NCBI GenBank assembly: GCA_029248845.1
Contig: JAQWIO010000124.1
Location: forward strand, 1-35,537
Source of the DNA: Polaribacter sp.
GTDB taxonomy: Bacteria; Bacteroidota; Bacteroidia; Flavobacteriales; Flavobacteriaceae
Direction of reading: 5' to 3'
Length of the DNA stretch: 35,537 nt
Position numbers and translations under genes: made by a program. The notes under the pieces were generated by a model. That model searched no databases. It was not told the origin of the DNA and worked only from the letters and a program-made list of their open reading frames with translations. Positions 11,552 through 20,753 of the stretch are shown here, piece by piece (the first letter of the stretch is position 1; every line of letters begins with the position of its first letter).

Positions 11552-12457
11552 CTACTTTTTTAATGTTGCTACTCTTAATTTAGCACTCCGCGCTCTATTA
11601 TTAAGCTTTATTTCTTGGGGAGTTGGCACTATTAGCTTTCCAATCTTTTTTAGAGGTACTTCACTATTTCCAAAAAAATCTTTCTCAGGCTCTCCACTAA
11701 ATAGTCCTGTCCTAAAAAACCTTTTAACCAAACGATCTTCAAGAGAATGATATGAAATTACACTTAACCTTCCGTCATCTTTTAACAAGTTAGGAAGCTG
11801 CTGTAAAAACTCTTTCAAAACATCCAACTCTTCATTCACCTCTATTCTAATTGCTTGAAATATCTGGGCGATTATTTTATGTTCTTTTGCACTTGGTAAG
11901 AACCTCTGCAAAGCTTTTCTTAATTGAAAACTTGTATCAATTCGCTCTTCCTGTCTTTTTTCAACAATCGTTTTTGCAATATTTCTTGAATTCCTTAATT
12001 CTCCGTATGAAAAAAATATTTCGGCTAATTTCTCTTCTGAATAATTGTTAATAATTTCTTTGGCTGATATTTTTGATTTCTGATTCATCCTCATATCTAG
12101 ATCACCGTCAAAACGTGTTGAAAAACCTCTTTCAGCTTCATCAAATTGATGAGAAGAAACCCCTAAGTCGGCCAAAACACCATCCACCTTTCGAACTCCA
12201 TGAAACCTCAAAAATCTTGAGATATATCTAAAGTTTTCCGGTATCAATACAAAACGCTCATCATCAAAGACATTTTCTTGTGCATCTGGATCTTGATCAA
12301 AACCAAATAATCTTCCAGTCTTTCCAAGTCTTTTTAAGATTTCTTTAGAATGACCACCGCCTCCAAACGTAACATCTACATAAACACCATCTTCTTTAAC
12401 CGAAAGTGCATCAACACTTTCATGTAATAAAACTGGATTATGATAATTCATCTGCAT
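11552..12457 (-). CDS. rsmH: 16S rRNA (cytosine1402-N4)-methyltransferase
   Basis: YHNPVLLHESVDAL, VDVTFGGGGHSKEIL, GVLADLGVSSHQFD, FQAIRIEVNEEL motifs (MraW family). Confidence 0.97.
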   Translation of the reverse strand: MQMNYHNPVLLHESVDALSVKEDGVYVDVTFGGGGHSKEILKRLGKTGRLFGFDQDPDAQENVFDDERFVLIPENFRYISRFLRFHGVRKVDGVLADLGVSSHQFDEAERGFSTRFDGDLDMRMNQKSKISAKEIINNYSEEKLAEIFFSYGELRNSRNIAKTIVEKRQEERIDTSFQLRKALQRFLPSAKEHKIIAQIFQAIRIEVNEELDVLKEFLQQLPNLLKDDGRLSVISYHSLEDRLVKRFFRTGLFSGEPEKDFFGNSEVPLKKIGKLIVPTPQEIKLNNRARSAKLRVATLKK

Positions 12458-12905
12458 CTCTATTTCCCATTACTTCCTCAGCCAAATCAGCAAAATCATC
12501 GGCCGCATCATCTATGGCCTTCTCATACTTATCTTTATCCCAAATCTCAATAATATTCACAGAAGAAGACATAACTACTTGTTTTTTTATTCCCGCAAAT
12601 GCAAACAAATCTTTAGGAATTAAAATTCTTCCTGTTGCGTCTAATTCTACCAATTTAACCCCTGCAGTAAACCTTCTAATGAAATCGTTATTTTTTTTCT
12701 TAAACCTATTTAATGTGTTTATTTTTTCCATCATCAAATTCCACTCCTTTAAAGGGTACAACTCAAGACATGGCTGAAAAACAGCTCTCTTCACAACAAA
12801 GCCATCTTGCAATACATCAGACAACTGCTTCTTAAAGACTGATGAAAACATCAATCTCCCCTTAGCATCGGCTTTACATTCATGGGTTCCAATTAGATTT
12901 ATCAC
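12438..12905 (-). CDS. mraZ: Transcriptional regulator MraZ (GTG start)
   Basis: 155 aa, G-x-H-E-x-x-x-D-x-K-G-R-L motif (GTHECKADAKGRLMFSSVFK) and second half VELDATGRILIPKDL; first gene of the dcw cluster. Confidence 0.95.
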   Translation of the reverse strand: MINLIGTHECKADAKGRLMFSSVFKKQLSDVLQDGFVVKRAVFQPCLELYPLKEWNLMMEKINTLNRFKKKNNDFIRRFTAGVKLVELDATGRILIPKDLFAFAGIKKQVVMSSSVNIIEIWDKDKYEKAIDDAADDFADLAEEVMGNRDADELS

Positions 12906-12928
12906 TGAATAGATTTAATAACTCAACT

Positions 12929-12936
12929 CAAAAATA
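12929..12936 (-). promoter_or_regulatory. Candidate -7 element (TATTTTTG) of the mraZ/dcw promoter
   Basis: Reverse strand TATTTTTG matches Bacteroidetes TAnnTTTG; 23 nt upstream of the GTG start. Confidence 0.6.
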
Positions 12937-12944
12937 TGTAAAAT

Positions 12945-12972
12945 TTACCACTTTTTACCACTTTTTACCACA
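12945..12972 (-). promoter_or_regulatory. Candidate MraZ-binding box: three GTGGTAAA(AA) repeats with 10-bp period
   Basis: Reverse strand reads ATGTGGTAAAAAGTGGTAAAAAGTGGTAA directly upstream of mraZ; known MraZ sites are short G-rich direct repeats with about 10-bp period. Confidence 0.7.
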
Positions 12973-13002
12973 TTGTTAATAAATAAGTCATTTATTAACA
13001 AT
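12972..13002. repeat. Perfect 13-bp inverted repeat with 5-nt spacer in the divergent mraZ / hydrolase intergenic region
   Basis: ATTGTTAATAAAT-AAGTC-ATTTATTAACAAT; arms are exact reverse complements. Confidence 0.9.
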
Positions 13003-13075
13003 TCAATACTGTTAGGATCTTTTTATCAAAAAAAGGGTGAGCCATTAAAACATTACATATTTCATAAAAAAGAAT

Positions 13076-13083
13076 TACATTTG
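13076..13083 (+). promoter_or_regulatory. Candidate -7 element (TACATTTG) for the alpha/beta hydrolase gene
   Basis: Matches TAnnTTTG, 23 nt upstream of ATG 13107. Confidence 0.5.
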
Positions 13084-13106
13084 CGGTTAAGAGAATTCAA
13101 AGATCA

Positions 13107-13871
13107 ATGATTGATAAGTTAAAAACTGAAGGTATTTATACATATGCAGAAGCAGGAGAAGGCCCTACAATAATTCTTTTACATGGGTTAATGGGTGCTT
13201 TGAGTAATTTTAAGGAAACTTTTAATTATTTTTCGACAAATGGTTACAGAGTATTAATACCAGAACTCCCTTTATACAAGCTTCCACTTTTAAAAACAAA
13301 TGTTAAAAATTTAGCTCAATTTTTAAAAGAATTCATGGAGTTTAAAGAATTAGATAATGTCATTCTTTTAGGAAACTCTTTGGGAGGTCATATTGGTTTG
13401 TATTTTACAATGAATTACCAAGAAAAAGTTAGTGCTTTAGTTTTAACGGGAAGCTCTGGACTCTACGAAAAAGCGATGGGAGACAGCTTCCCTAAAAGAG
13501 GAAACTACGAATACATTAAAGAAAAAACAAGAGATGTTTTTTACGATCCGGAAATTGGTACAAAAGAGATGGTGGATGATATCTTTAAAATTGTAAACGA
13601 CCGTAATTCCGTTATTAGAACCCTGGCAATTGCAAAAAGCGCCATTAGACACAACATGTCGAATGACTTGCCAAAAATAAACCAACCAACTTGTATCATA
13701 TGGGGAAAACAAGATACAGTTACTCCTCCAGAAGTTGCTGAAGACTTTAATAAATTATTGTCAAATTCTGATTTATTTTGGATAGACAAATGTGGCCATG
13801 CTGCAATGATGGAAAGACCAGAAGAATTTAATAAAATTCTTCATACTTGGTTTACCTCCAGAAAAATATAA
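13107..13871 (+). CDS. Alpha/beta hydrolase
   Basis: LLHGLMGALSNF, nucleophile elbow GNSLGG, C-terminal GHAAMMERPEEF. Confidence 0.9.
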   Translation: MIDKLKTEGIYTYAEAGEGPTIILLHGLMGALSNFKETFNYFSTNGYRVLIPELPLYKLPLLKTNVKNLAQFLKEFMEFKELDNVILLGNSLGGHIGLYFTMNYQEKVSALVLTGSSGLYEKAMGDSFPKRGNYEYIKEKTRDVFYDPEIGTKEMVDDIFKIVNDRNSVIRTLAIAKSAIRHNMSNDLPKINQPTCIIWGKQDTVTPPEVAEDFNKLLSNSDLFWIDKCGHAAMMERPEEFNKILHTWFTSRKI

Positions 13872-13911
13872 CTTTCGAGGAGAGGAATTTCAAAAAAGAA
13901 CACCTATTTTA

Positions 13912-14523
13912 ATGAAAGTTAAATCTGCAGAATTTATAATGAGCAATAGTAATGTTACGAAGGCTCCAAAGGAAAGAATACCTGAATACGCATTTATTGG
14001 ACGTTCTAACGTTGGGAAATCTTCATTAATTAATATGTTGATGGAGCGCAAAGACTTAGCTAAAATATCTGGGAAACCAGGAAAAACTCAACTTATCAAC
14101 CATTTTAAAATAAATGAAGAGTGGTTTTTAGTAGATTTACCTGGCTATGGATACGCTAAAGTTTCAAAAAAAAAGAGAACTATCTTTCAGTTTTTTATAG
14201 AAAATTACTTCAAAGAAAGAGAGCAGTTAGTCTGTACTTTTGTTTTAATTGACTCTAGACATGACCCCCAGAAAATCGATCTAGAATTCATGAAATTTTT
14301 AGGCGAAAACCAAATTCCATTCTGTATTGTTTTTACCAAAGCAGACAAACTTGGAAGTTCTAAACTTAACAAACAAATCACTTCTTACAAAAAGAAATTA
14401 CTCAATACTTGGGAGACGATTCCTACATCATTTATTACTTCTTCTTCAAGTGGACTTGGACGAAAAGAATTTTTAGATTTTATTGAAGATGTTAATAAAG
14501 ATGTTGCAAAAGATTTTAAATAA
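13912..14523 (+). CDS. yihA: Ribosome biogenesis GTP-binding protein YihA/YsxC/EngB
   Basis: GRSNVGKSSLIN, GKPGKTQLIN, DLPGYGYAK, FTKADK motifs. Confidence 0.97.
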   Translation: MKVKSAEFIMSNSNVTKAPKERIPEYAFIGRSNVGKSSLINMLMERKDLAKISGKPGKTQLINHFKINEEWFLVDLPGYGYAKVSKKKRTIFQFFIENYFKEREQLVCTFVLIDSRHDPQKIDLEFMKFLGENQIPFCIVFTKADKLGSSKLNKQITSYKKKLLNTWETIPTSFITSSSSGLGRKEFLDFIEDVNKDVAKDFK

Positions 14524-14529
14524 TTTCTG

Positions 14530-15216
14530 ATGCATTCTACTAAAAACAATTTGAAAATTTTATTTGAAGACAATCACATTATCATTGTAAATAAACGTGC
14601 AGGTGATATTACTCAGGGTGATAAAACTGGAGACAAACCTTTGAGTGAAGTTGTTAAAGAATATATTAAGGACAAATACAATAAACCTGGAAATGTATAT
14701 CTAGGAGTCGTTCACAGGTTAGATAGACCGACCTCTGGGATCATCATTTTTGCAAAAACCTCCAAATCTTTAGAACGTCTCAATAAAATGCTACGTGATA
14801 AAACCATTCACAAAACCTATTGGGCAGTCGTAAAAAATCAACTAAACAAAGAACAAGACACCCTCATTAACTTCCTAAAGAAAAACCAAAAAAATAATAA
14901 ATCTACCGTATACCCTCGAGAAATTGAAGGAAGCAAAAAAGCAATTCTCCATTATCATTTACTAAAAAAACTCGATCATTATTCTTTAATAGAAATCCTA
15001 TTAGAAACCGGGAGACATCATCAAATTAGAGCTCAATTAGCAGCTATTGGAAGCCCTATAAAAGGAGATTTAAAATATGGATTTGACAGGAGTAATAAAG
15101 ACAGAAGCATTCATTTACATGCACGGAAAATTGAATTTATTCATCCTGTTAGCAAAGAACAAATCCATATAACTGCACCAACTCCGGATGAAGTTCTATG
15201 GAATGCTTGTTTGTAA
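14530..15216 (+). CDS. RluA-family pseudouridine synthase
   Basis: VVHRLDRPTSGIIIFAKTSK catalytic motif and TGRHHQIRAQLAAIG. Confidence 0.92.
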   Translation: MHSTKNNLKILFEDNHIIIVNKRAGDITQGDKTGDKPLSEVVKEYIKDKYNKPGNVYLGVVHRLDRPTSGIIIFAKTSKSLERLNKMLRDKTIHKTYWAVVKNQLNKEQDTLINFLKKNQKNNKSTVYPREIEGSKKAILHYHLLKKLDHYSLIEILLETGRHHQIRAQLAAIGSPIKGDLKYGFDRSNKDRSIHLHARKIEFIHPVSKEQIHITAPTPDEVLWNACL

Positions 15217-15274
15217 TTTTTTTTACCTTAGCTATCATCTTCTCAAAGTGATATCATTTAAAAAATCAACACTT

Positions 15275-16009
15275 ATGATAAAAGAAAAAACAGTCTCTGA
15301 AGCAATACACTATAGACGCTCCATAAGAATATTTGATAACAAAAAACCATTAGATACTTCTTTGGTGAAAAAAAGCATCGAGCAGGCAGCGCTTGCTCCA
15401 AACAGCAGCAATATGCAACTCTGGGAATTTTACCATATTACATCCAAAGAAACCATTCAGAAAATTGCACCATTGTGTTTTCATCAAAATGCTGCAAAAA
15501 CAGCACAACAATTAGTAGTCTTTGTCGTACGGAAAGATCTTTGGAGAAAACGGAGGAAATCAAATTTAAAAATGATTGATACTATTTTTCCGCCAAAACC
15601 AAAATCTGAACAAAGTAGCAGAGAAAAAGTAAGTAGAAATTACTACGGGAAATTAATTCCTTTTGCTTACGCTGATTTTTATGGAATTTTCGGATTTTTA
15701 AAGTTTCTCATGATTTTATTGATCGGAATCTTTAAACCTATTTACAGAGAAGTTCGAAAAAGTGACATGAGAATTGTTGCTCACAAAACATGTGCTTTGG
15801 CAGCCCAAAATTTTATGTTAAGTATGGCCAGTGAAGGCTATGACACCTGCCCTATGGAAGGTTCTGACACGTGGCGTGTAAAGAGAATTTTAGGCTTACC
15901 AAAGGGTGCAGAGATCAATATGATTGTATCTTGCGGAATCAGAAAACCCGAAGGAGTCTATGGTGAGCGTTTTAGAGTTCCTTTTGAGGAGGTGTATAAG
16001 GAGGTTTAA
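15275..16009 (+). CDS. Nitroreductase family protein
   Basis: VSEAIHYRRSIRIFDNKKPLD ... SMASEGYDTCPMEGSD; ATG at 15275 chosen over the upstream ORF start 15188, which overlaps the preceding gene. Confidence 0.85.
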   Translation: MIKEKTVSEAIHYRRSIRIFDNKKPLDTSLVKKSIEQAALAPNSSNMQLWEFYHITSKETIQKIAPLCFHQNAAKTAQQLVVFVVRKDLWRKRRKSNLKMIDTIFPPKPKSEQSSREKVSRNYYGKLIPFAYADFYGIFGFLKFLMILLIGIFKPIYREVRKSDMRIVAHKTCALAAQNFMLSMASEGYDTCPMEGSDTWRVKRILGLPKGAEINMIVSCGIRKPEGVYGERFRVPFEEVYKEV

Positions 16010-16025
16010 AATTATCTCCAAACTA

Positions 16026-18416
16026 TTACTCTCCTTTTGGGGTCAAAACCAATACATTCTCACTCTGTTCTATTTCAGATTGATTGAGCAGCATCTTGAC
16101 AAATTTACCCTCTAAATACTTGTGAGTTTGGTCTTTATAATACTCACTAAACACATTCCCTGATTGTCCTGTTGGAAGAATTGCTAGGCTATTCTCAATA
16201 TCAGAAAAATCAATAACTCTTCTTGTAGAAGGTCCAGCGGTTACTTTATAATACCCTGAACTGTCTAAGTTAAAAATTTGATTATTAATTACCTCATTGC
16301 CTCCAATCGTTTCAAAAGGCCCGACATTAAAAAATGAACGCAGTAAGCCCCCTGCTTTTCCGATAGCATGCTCGTGTTCTACAGAAATAACTCTATTCCA
16401 AGTCCAATCATCTATATTTTCACCCAATTGATTTTGCAAAAAAGCGATCGATCTTTTAAATGCTACACGGATGATCTCATTTCTTGTTTCTATCTTCCCT
16501 TCAGAGGAAATATCGTCCCACCATACAGAATTCTTCCTATTTACCTGACTAGATAGCACCTTATCTTGTAATTGTGAATTGATAAACAATTCAAAACTAC
16601 CCCCTAATTCATCTTTGTATGTGGCGTTTAAAAATTCATACAAAAAGCGATTATAAATCGTAGGTCCTATCGATGTTTTCAAATAAGACCCATCCCAATT
16701 TTCTAAAATTGAAAACACTTTTCTCTCAGATACCATCAGTTCTGACTGCTCTATACTTTTTAATAGATTCTGAATAATTTGTGAAACTGTAGACGATTTT
16801 ACATCATAGATCATTGTTGAAACATCTTCTTTGGTAAAATCATCTTTTTGCTCTAATAATGTTACAATTCTTTTTGCCCTATCTTGAGGATAATAATACC
16901 CTGGGTATAATTTACCTCGTACAGAATCTGGCTGATTATTTGCAGAATACACATAATTCCAGCTGGGATTTACAGCCTGAGGATTTTCCTCAAAAGGCAA
17001 ATACTCAATAATTTCGTCATCCCCTGAAGCCCCATTTAAATAAGTTTTGGAAGACAAACTATCTCTGAGGCTGTATAGTCTTGCAGAGGAAAACCAGCCT
17101 ATATTATTTTTAGCATCTCCATACATGATATTTAATCCTGGAGCATGAATTCTAGCTACATTTTTTTTAAAATCACCGATAGAATTTGCATGAGAAATTC
17201 CATAAGAGACTTCTAGCAATTCATTTGGCAACTGAGTATAGATCCAATTCATTGCAATAGGTCTTTTATCAATAACATGTGCAATTAAATCATTCATTAT
17301 TGGTCCGTGTTTACTCACCTTCACTTTAAAGGTATGATCTTTTTCGTTTTTTATACGGATGGTTTTATCTAATATTTCATATTTCAAATACCCTTTTTCA
17401 GTTTTGTATTCAAGAGGATTCTCAGGATTTTCTTGCTCTATGTAAAAATTTAAATCATCATTTACCAACATAGTTAATCCATAGGCATAGTTTCTATTAT
17501 GACCCAGTAAAGGAAATGGCATCAAAGCGATATTAAATCCATAAATTTCAAAATTTGGAGTTTTGATATGATTTTGATACCAAACTGAAGGTTGCGCAAA
17601 TGCAATGTGAGGATCATTTGCAAAAATCACTTTTCCATTTTTAGTTTTTTCTGGTGCAATTACCCATGAGTTACTTCCAATCAAAGGGGAAACAGGTAAG
17701 TCATCCATAATAGAGGAAACTGTTCTGGAAATAGTCGCATTAATTTTTTCTGGAATACTATTTTTATTAATCGTTAAATTTTCATTTGTGGCACCTAATA
17801 ATTCGTTCAAGTAGGAATCCCCCAACTTTTCTTTTATTTCTGTTAGTAAAGGATCTGTTTTATGAGCAACTGCAAAACTAAATGACATATAACCGAAAAC
17901 ATTGTAAATATCTTTAACGGTATACATTTCTTTTTTTACACCCAATATTGAAAATTCCAAAGGTGTTTCTCCTTCTTCAATGAATTGATTGACCCCCTCT
18001 AAATAGGCCTGCATTAAAATATAAGATTCAGCATTCTTATCCAAAGATGCAATTGTTTTATGAGCAGCTTCCTCAATTCCCAGTCCTGAAAAAAACTGAT
18101 CTAAACTTACCAACTCTTTTCCAAGAATTTCAGAGAGCCTTCCAGGAGCAATTCTCCGCATTAATTCCATTTGCCATAACCTGTCTTGAGCATGAACATA
18201 CCCTAAGGCAATGTAGGCGTCTTTTTGATTTTGAGCATTGATGTGCGGCACACCAATAGCATCAAAATAAATAGTTACTTCTTCAGAAAGATTTTTCAAT
18301 TGCAACTCTCCAGAATAATTTGGCTGTTGTATTTTAGAATATATCCAACCGAGGGAAATCAGCAATAAAAATAAAATTAATAGTATTCTTAAAAAAGGTT
18401 TCAAAAACTTCATCAA
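16026..18416 (-). CDS. Penicillin acylase family (Ntn-hydrolase) protein, membrane-anchored or secreted
   Basis: N-terminal hydrophobic segment, GYVHAQDRLWQMELMRRIAPGRLSEILG, processing site region IGSNSWVIAPEKTKNGKVIFANDPH. Confidence 0.93.
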   Translation of the reverse strand: MMKFLKPFLRILLILFLLLISLGWIYSKIQQPNYSGELQLKNLSEEVTIYFDAIGVPHINAQNQKDAYIALGYVHAQDRLWQMELMRRIAPGRLSEILGKELVSLDQFFSGLGIEEAAHKTIASLDKNAESYILMQAYLEGVNQFIEEGETPLEFSILGVKKEMYTVKDIYNVFGYMSFSFAVAHKTDPLLTEIKEKLGDSYLNELLGATNENLTINKNSIPEKINATISRTVSSIMDDLPVSPLIGSNSWVIAPEKTKNGKVIFANDPHIAFAQPSVWYQNHIKTPNFEIYGFNIALMPFPLLGHNRNYAYGLTMLVNDDLNFYIEQENPENPLEYKTEKGYLKYEILDKTIRIKNEKDHTFKVKVSKHGPIMNDLIAHVIDKRPIAMNWIYTQLPNELLEVSYGISHANSIGDFKKNVARIHAPGLNIMYGDAKNNIGWFSSARLYSLRDSLSSKTYLNGASGDDEIIEYLPFEENPQAVNPSWNYVYSANNQPDSVRGKLYPGYYYPQDRAKRIVTLLEQKDDFTKEDVSTMIYDVKSSTVSQIIQNLLKSIEQSELMVSERKVFSILENWDGSYLKTSIGPTIYNRFLYEFLNATYKDELGGSFELFINSQLQDKVLSSQVNRKNSVWWDDISSEGKIETRNEIIRVAFKRSIAFLQNQLGENIDDWTWNRVISVEHEHAIGKAGGLLRSFFNVGPFETIGGNEVINNQIFNLDSSGYYKVTAGPSTRRVIDFSDIENSLAILPTGQSGNVFSEYYKDQTHKYLEGKFVKMLLNQSEIEQSENVLVLTPKGE

Positions 18417-18428
18417 AATTTATTTTGT

Positions 18429-18436
18429 CAAATATA
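18429..18436 (-). promoter_or_regulatory. Candidate -7 element (TATATTTG) for the penicillin acylase gene
   Basis: Reverse strand TATATTTG just upstream of ATG 18416. Confidence 0.5.
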
Positions 18437-18485
18437 ACTGAATTAAAATTTATGTATTCTTACCAAGAAAATGAAACTTAGTTTG

Positions 18486-18493
18486 TATTTTTG
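18486..18493 (+). promoter_or_regulatory. Candidate -7 element (TATTTTTG) for the aminotransferase gene
   Basis: Matches TAnnTTTG, 18 nt upstream of ATG 18512; argues against the track start at 18491. Confidence 0.5.
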
Positions 18494-18511
18494 AAGGATA
18501 AAATCTCATGT

Positions 18512-19675
18512 ATGAAAAAAATTCAAATGGTTGACTTACAGGGTCAATACCAACAAATAAAAGAAACCGTAAATAGCTCTATTGAGGAGGTGTTGAATTC
18601 CTCAGCCTACATAAACGGACCGTTAGTTCATGAGTTTCAAGCAGATTTAGAAAAATACTTGGGAATAAAACACGTCATTCCTTGTGCCAATGGAACAGAC
18701 GCATTGCAAATTGCAATGATGGGTTTAGGCTTAGAGCAAGGTGATGAAGTTATTACTGCAGATTTTACTTTTGCAGCTACTGTTGAAGTAATCGCATTAT
18801 TAAAACTAACTCCTGTATTAGTAGATGTTGATATAGAAACTTACAATATTGATATTGATGCTTTGAAAAAAGCCATTACCCCAAAAACGAAAGCAATTGT
18901 ACCTGTGCATTTATTTGGTCAAGTGGCAAACATGGATGCTGTCATGGAAATTGCTGCTGCACACAACCTTTTTGTAATTGAAGACAATGCGCAAGCAATT
19001 GGGGCTGATTACACCTATAAGAATGGAACAAAAAAGAAAGCAGGAACCATTGGAAATGTCGGAACCACTTCTTTTTTCCCTTCAAAAAATTTAGGTTGTT
19101 ATGGTGATGGAGGCGCTATTTTTACAAATGATGATGACTTAGCACACCGTATTCGAGGGATTGTAAATCACGGAATGTATACTCGCTACTACCATGATGT
19201 AGTTGGTGTAAACTCTCGTCTAGATTCAATTCAAGCTGGGGTATTAAAAGCAAAATTACCCCATTTAGATACCTACTGCAATGCTCGAAGAATTGCAGCA
19301 CAATTTTACAACAATGCTTTTTCAAGCAATCCCCATATCATAACACCCAAAACCAAATCAAATGCAACAAAAAATTGTGGAGAAATTTGCAGCACATGTG
19401 ATTGCCATGTTTTTCATCAATATACCTTGCAGATCACAAATGGGAAAAGAGATGAATTACACAAACATTTATTAGAAAAAGGAATTCCGAATGCTATTTA
19501 TTATCCTGTAGCCTTGCATTCTCAAAAAGCATATACAGATTCTCGATATAATGAAAGTGATTTTCCTGTAACCAATGAATTAATAAAAACGGTCATTTCT
19601 TTACCAATGCATACTGAGTTAGACCAAGAACAATTGACATATATAACAAAAACAATTTTAGATTTTGTAAATTAA
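18512..19675 (+). CDS. DegT/DnrJ/EryC1/StrS family PLP-dependent aminotransferase
   Basis: MVDLQGQYQQIKETVNSSIEEVLNSSAYINGPLVHEFQ, FFPSKNLGCYGDGGAIFTND (PLP Lys), IPNAIYYPVALHSQKAY. Confidence 0.92.
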   Translation: MKKIQMVDLQGQYQQIKETVNSSIEEVLNSSAYINGPLVHEFQADLEKYLGIKHVIPCANGTDALQIAMMGLGLEQGDEVITADFTFAATVEVIALLKLTPVLVDVDIETYNIDIDALKKAITPKTKAIVPVHLFGQVANMDAVMEIAAAHNLFVIEDNAQAIGADYTYKNGTKKKAGTIGNVGTTSFFPSKNLGCYGDGGAIFTNDDDLAHRIRGIVNHGMYTRYYHDVVGVNSRLDSIQAGVLKAKLPHLDTYCNARRIAAQFYNNAFSSNPHIITPKTKSNATKNCGEICSTCDCHVFHQYTLQITNGKRDELHKHLLEKGIPNAIYYPVALHSQKAYTDSRYNESDFPVTNELIKTVISLPMHTELDQEQLTYITKTILDFVN

Positions 19676-19684
19676 AAGGGGCTT

Positions 19685-20698
19685 ATGAAAAGAATATTGG
19701 TAACAGGAGGGCTTGGTTTCATAGGTTCTCATACGGTCGTAGAATTACAAAATGAAGGTTTTGAGGTTGTAATTATTGATGATTTATCAAATAGCACCAT
19801 TGGTGTTTTAGATAAAATCACAGAAATCACTGGAATACAACCCGCTTTTCATCAAATTGATTTAAAAAATAAAAAGGAGGTGAAAAAATTCTTCGACACC
19901 ACAACGGTTGACGGAATTATTCATTTCGCAGCCTTTAAAGCAGTTGGTGAAAGTATGCACAAACCTTTAGATTATTATGAAAATAATTTAGGATCTTTGG
20001 TGTACTTGCTTCAACAAATGAGAGATCATAAATTAGACAACTTTATTTTCTCATCTTCCTGTACTGTCTATGGACAAGCTGATGAATTACCAATCACAGA
20101 AAAAGCGCCTGTAAAAACTGCAGAATCTGTATACGGAAACACCAAACAAATTGGTGAAGAAATAATAAAAGACACCTGTAAAGCATACAATTTAAATAGT
20201 ATTGCTCTCAGGTATTTCAATCCGATTGGAGCGCATCCCTCTGTAAAAATTGGCGAATTACCCATAGGAGTTCCTCAAAATTTGATTCCGTATGTAACTC
20301 AAACTGCTGCAGGGATTCGTAAAGAACTATCTGTTTTTGGTGATGACTATGACACTAAAGATGGAACCGCAGTTCGTGATTATATCCATGTCGTAGATTT
20401 AGCAAAAGCCCATATTGCTGCTTTGCAACGTTTAATCAAAAAGAACAATACTAAAAGCTTTGAGTTTTTTAATGTAGGAACCGGAAAAGGAAGTTCTGTT
20501 CTAGAAGTCATTAAAGCCTTTGAAAAAATAACTGGAAAACCATTAAACTATAAAATTGTTGGTCGACGAGAAGGGGATATCACTGCTGCTTTTGCAGATA
20601 CTACAAATGCCAATAAAGAATTAAATTGGAAAACAGAAAAATCTTTAGAAGAAGCTTTAGAAGCTGCTTGGAAATGGCAACAACAGAATGAAATATAA
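19685..20698 (+). CDS. galE: UDP-glucose 4-epimerase
   Basis: TGGLGFIGSHTVVEL, SSSCTVYG, YGNTKQIGEEI, RYFNPIGAHPS motifs. Confidence 0.95.
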   Translation: MKRILVTGGLGFIGSHTVVELQNEGFEVVIIDDLSNSTIGVLDKITEITGIQPAFHQIDLKNKKEVKKFFDTTTVDGIIHFAAFKAVGESMHKPLDYYENNLGSLVYLLQQMRDHKLDNFIFSSSCTVYGQADELPITEKAPVKTAESVYGNTKQIGEEIIKDTCKAYNLNSIALRYFNPIGAHPSVKIGELPIGVPQNLIPYVTQTAAGIRKELSVFGDDYDTKDGTAVRDYIHVVDLAKAHIAALQRLIKKNNTKSFEFFNVGTGKGSSVLEVIKAFEKITGKPLNYKIVGRREGDITAAFADTTNANKELNWKTEKSLEEALEAAWKWQQQNEI

Positions 20699-20703
20699 AA
20701 CAC

Positions 20704-20738
20704 AAAAAATCCCACTACAATATAGCGGGATTTTTTTT
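20704..20738. terminator. Likely bidirectional intrinsic terminator between convergent galE and fabD
   Basis: AAAAAATCCCACTACAATATAGCGGGATTTTTTTT: inverted repeat with one mismatch, A/T tracts on both sides. Confidence 0.85.
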
Positions 20739-20753
20739 GATCTGCTTTTTATT

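Noticed and set aside
831-12905. dcw cluster gene content and gene overlaps as novel
   Set aside because: Gene order and short overlaps are typical of Bacteroidetes dcw clusters; only the murE start and mraZ regulatory region were kept as findings.
13443-13789. Minus-strand ORFs inside the alpha/beta hydrolase gene
   Set aside because: Antisense to a clear coding gene; two overlapping frames, no domain.
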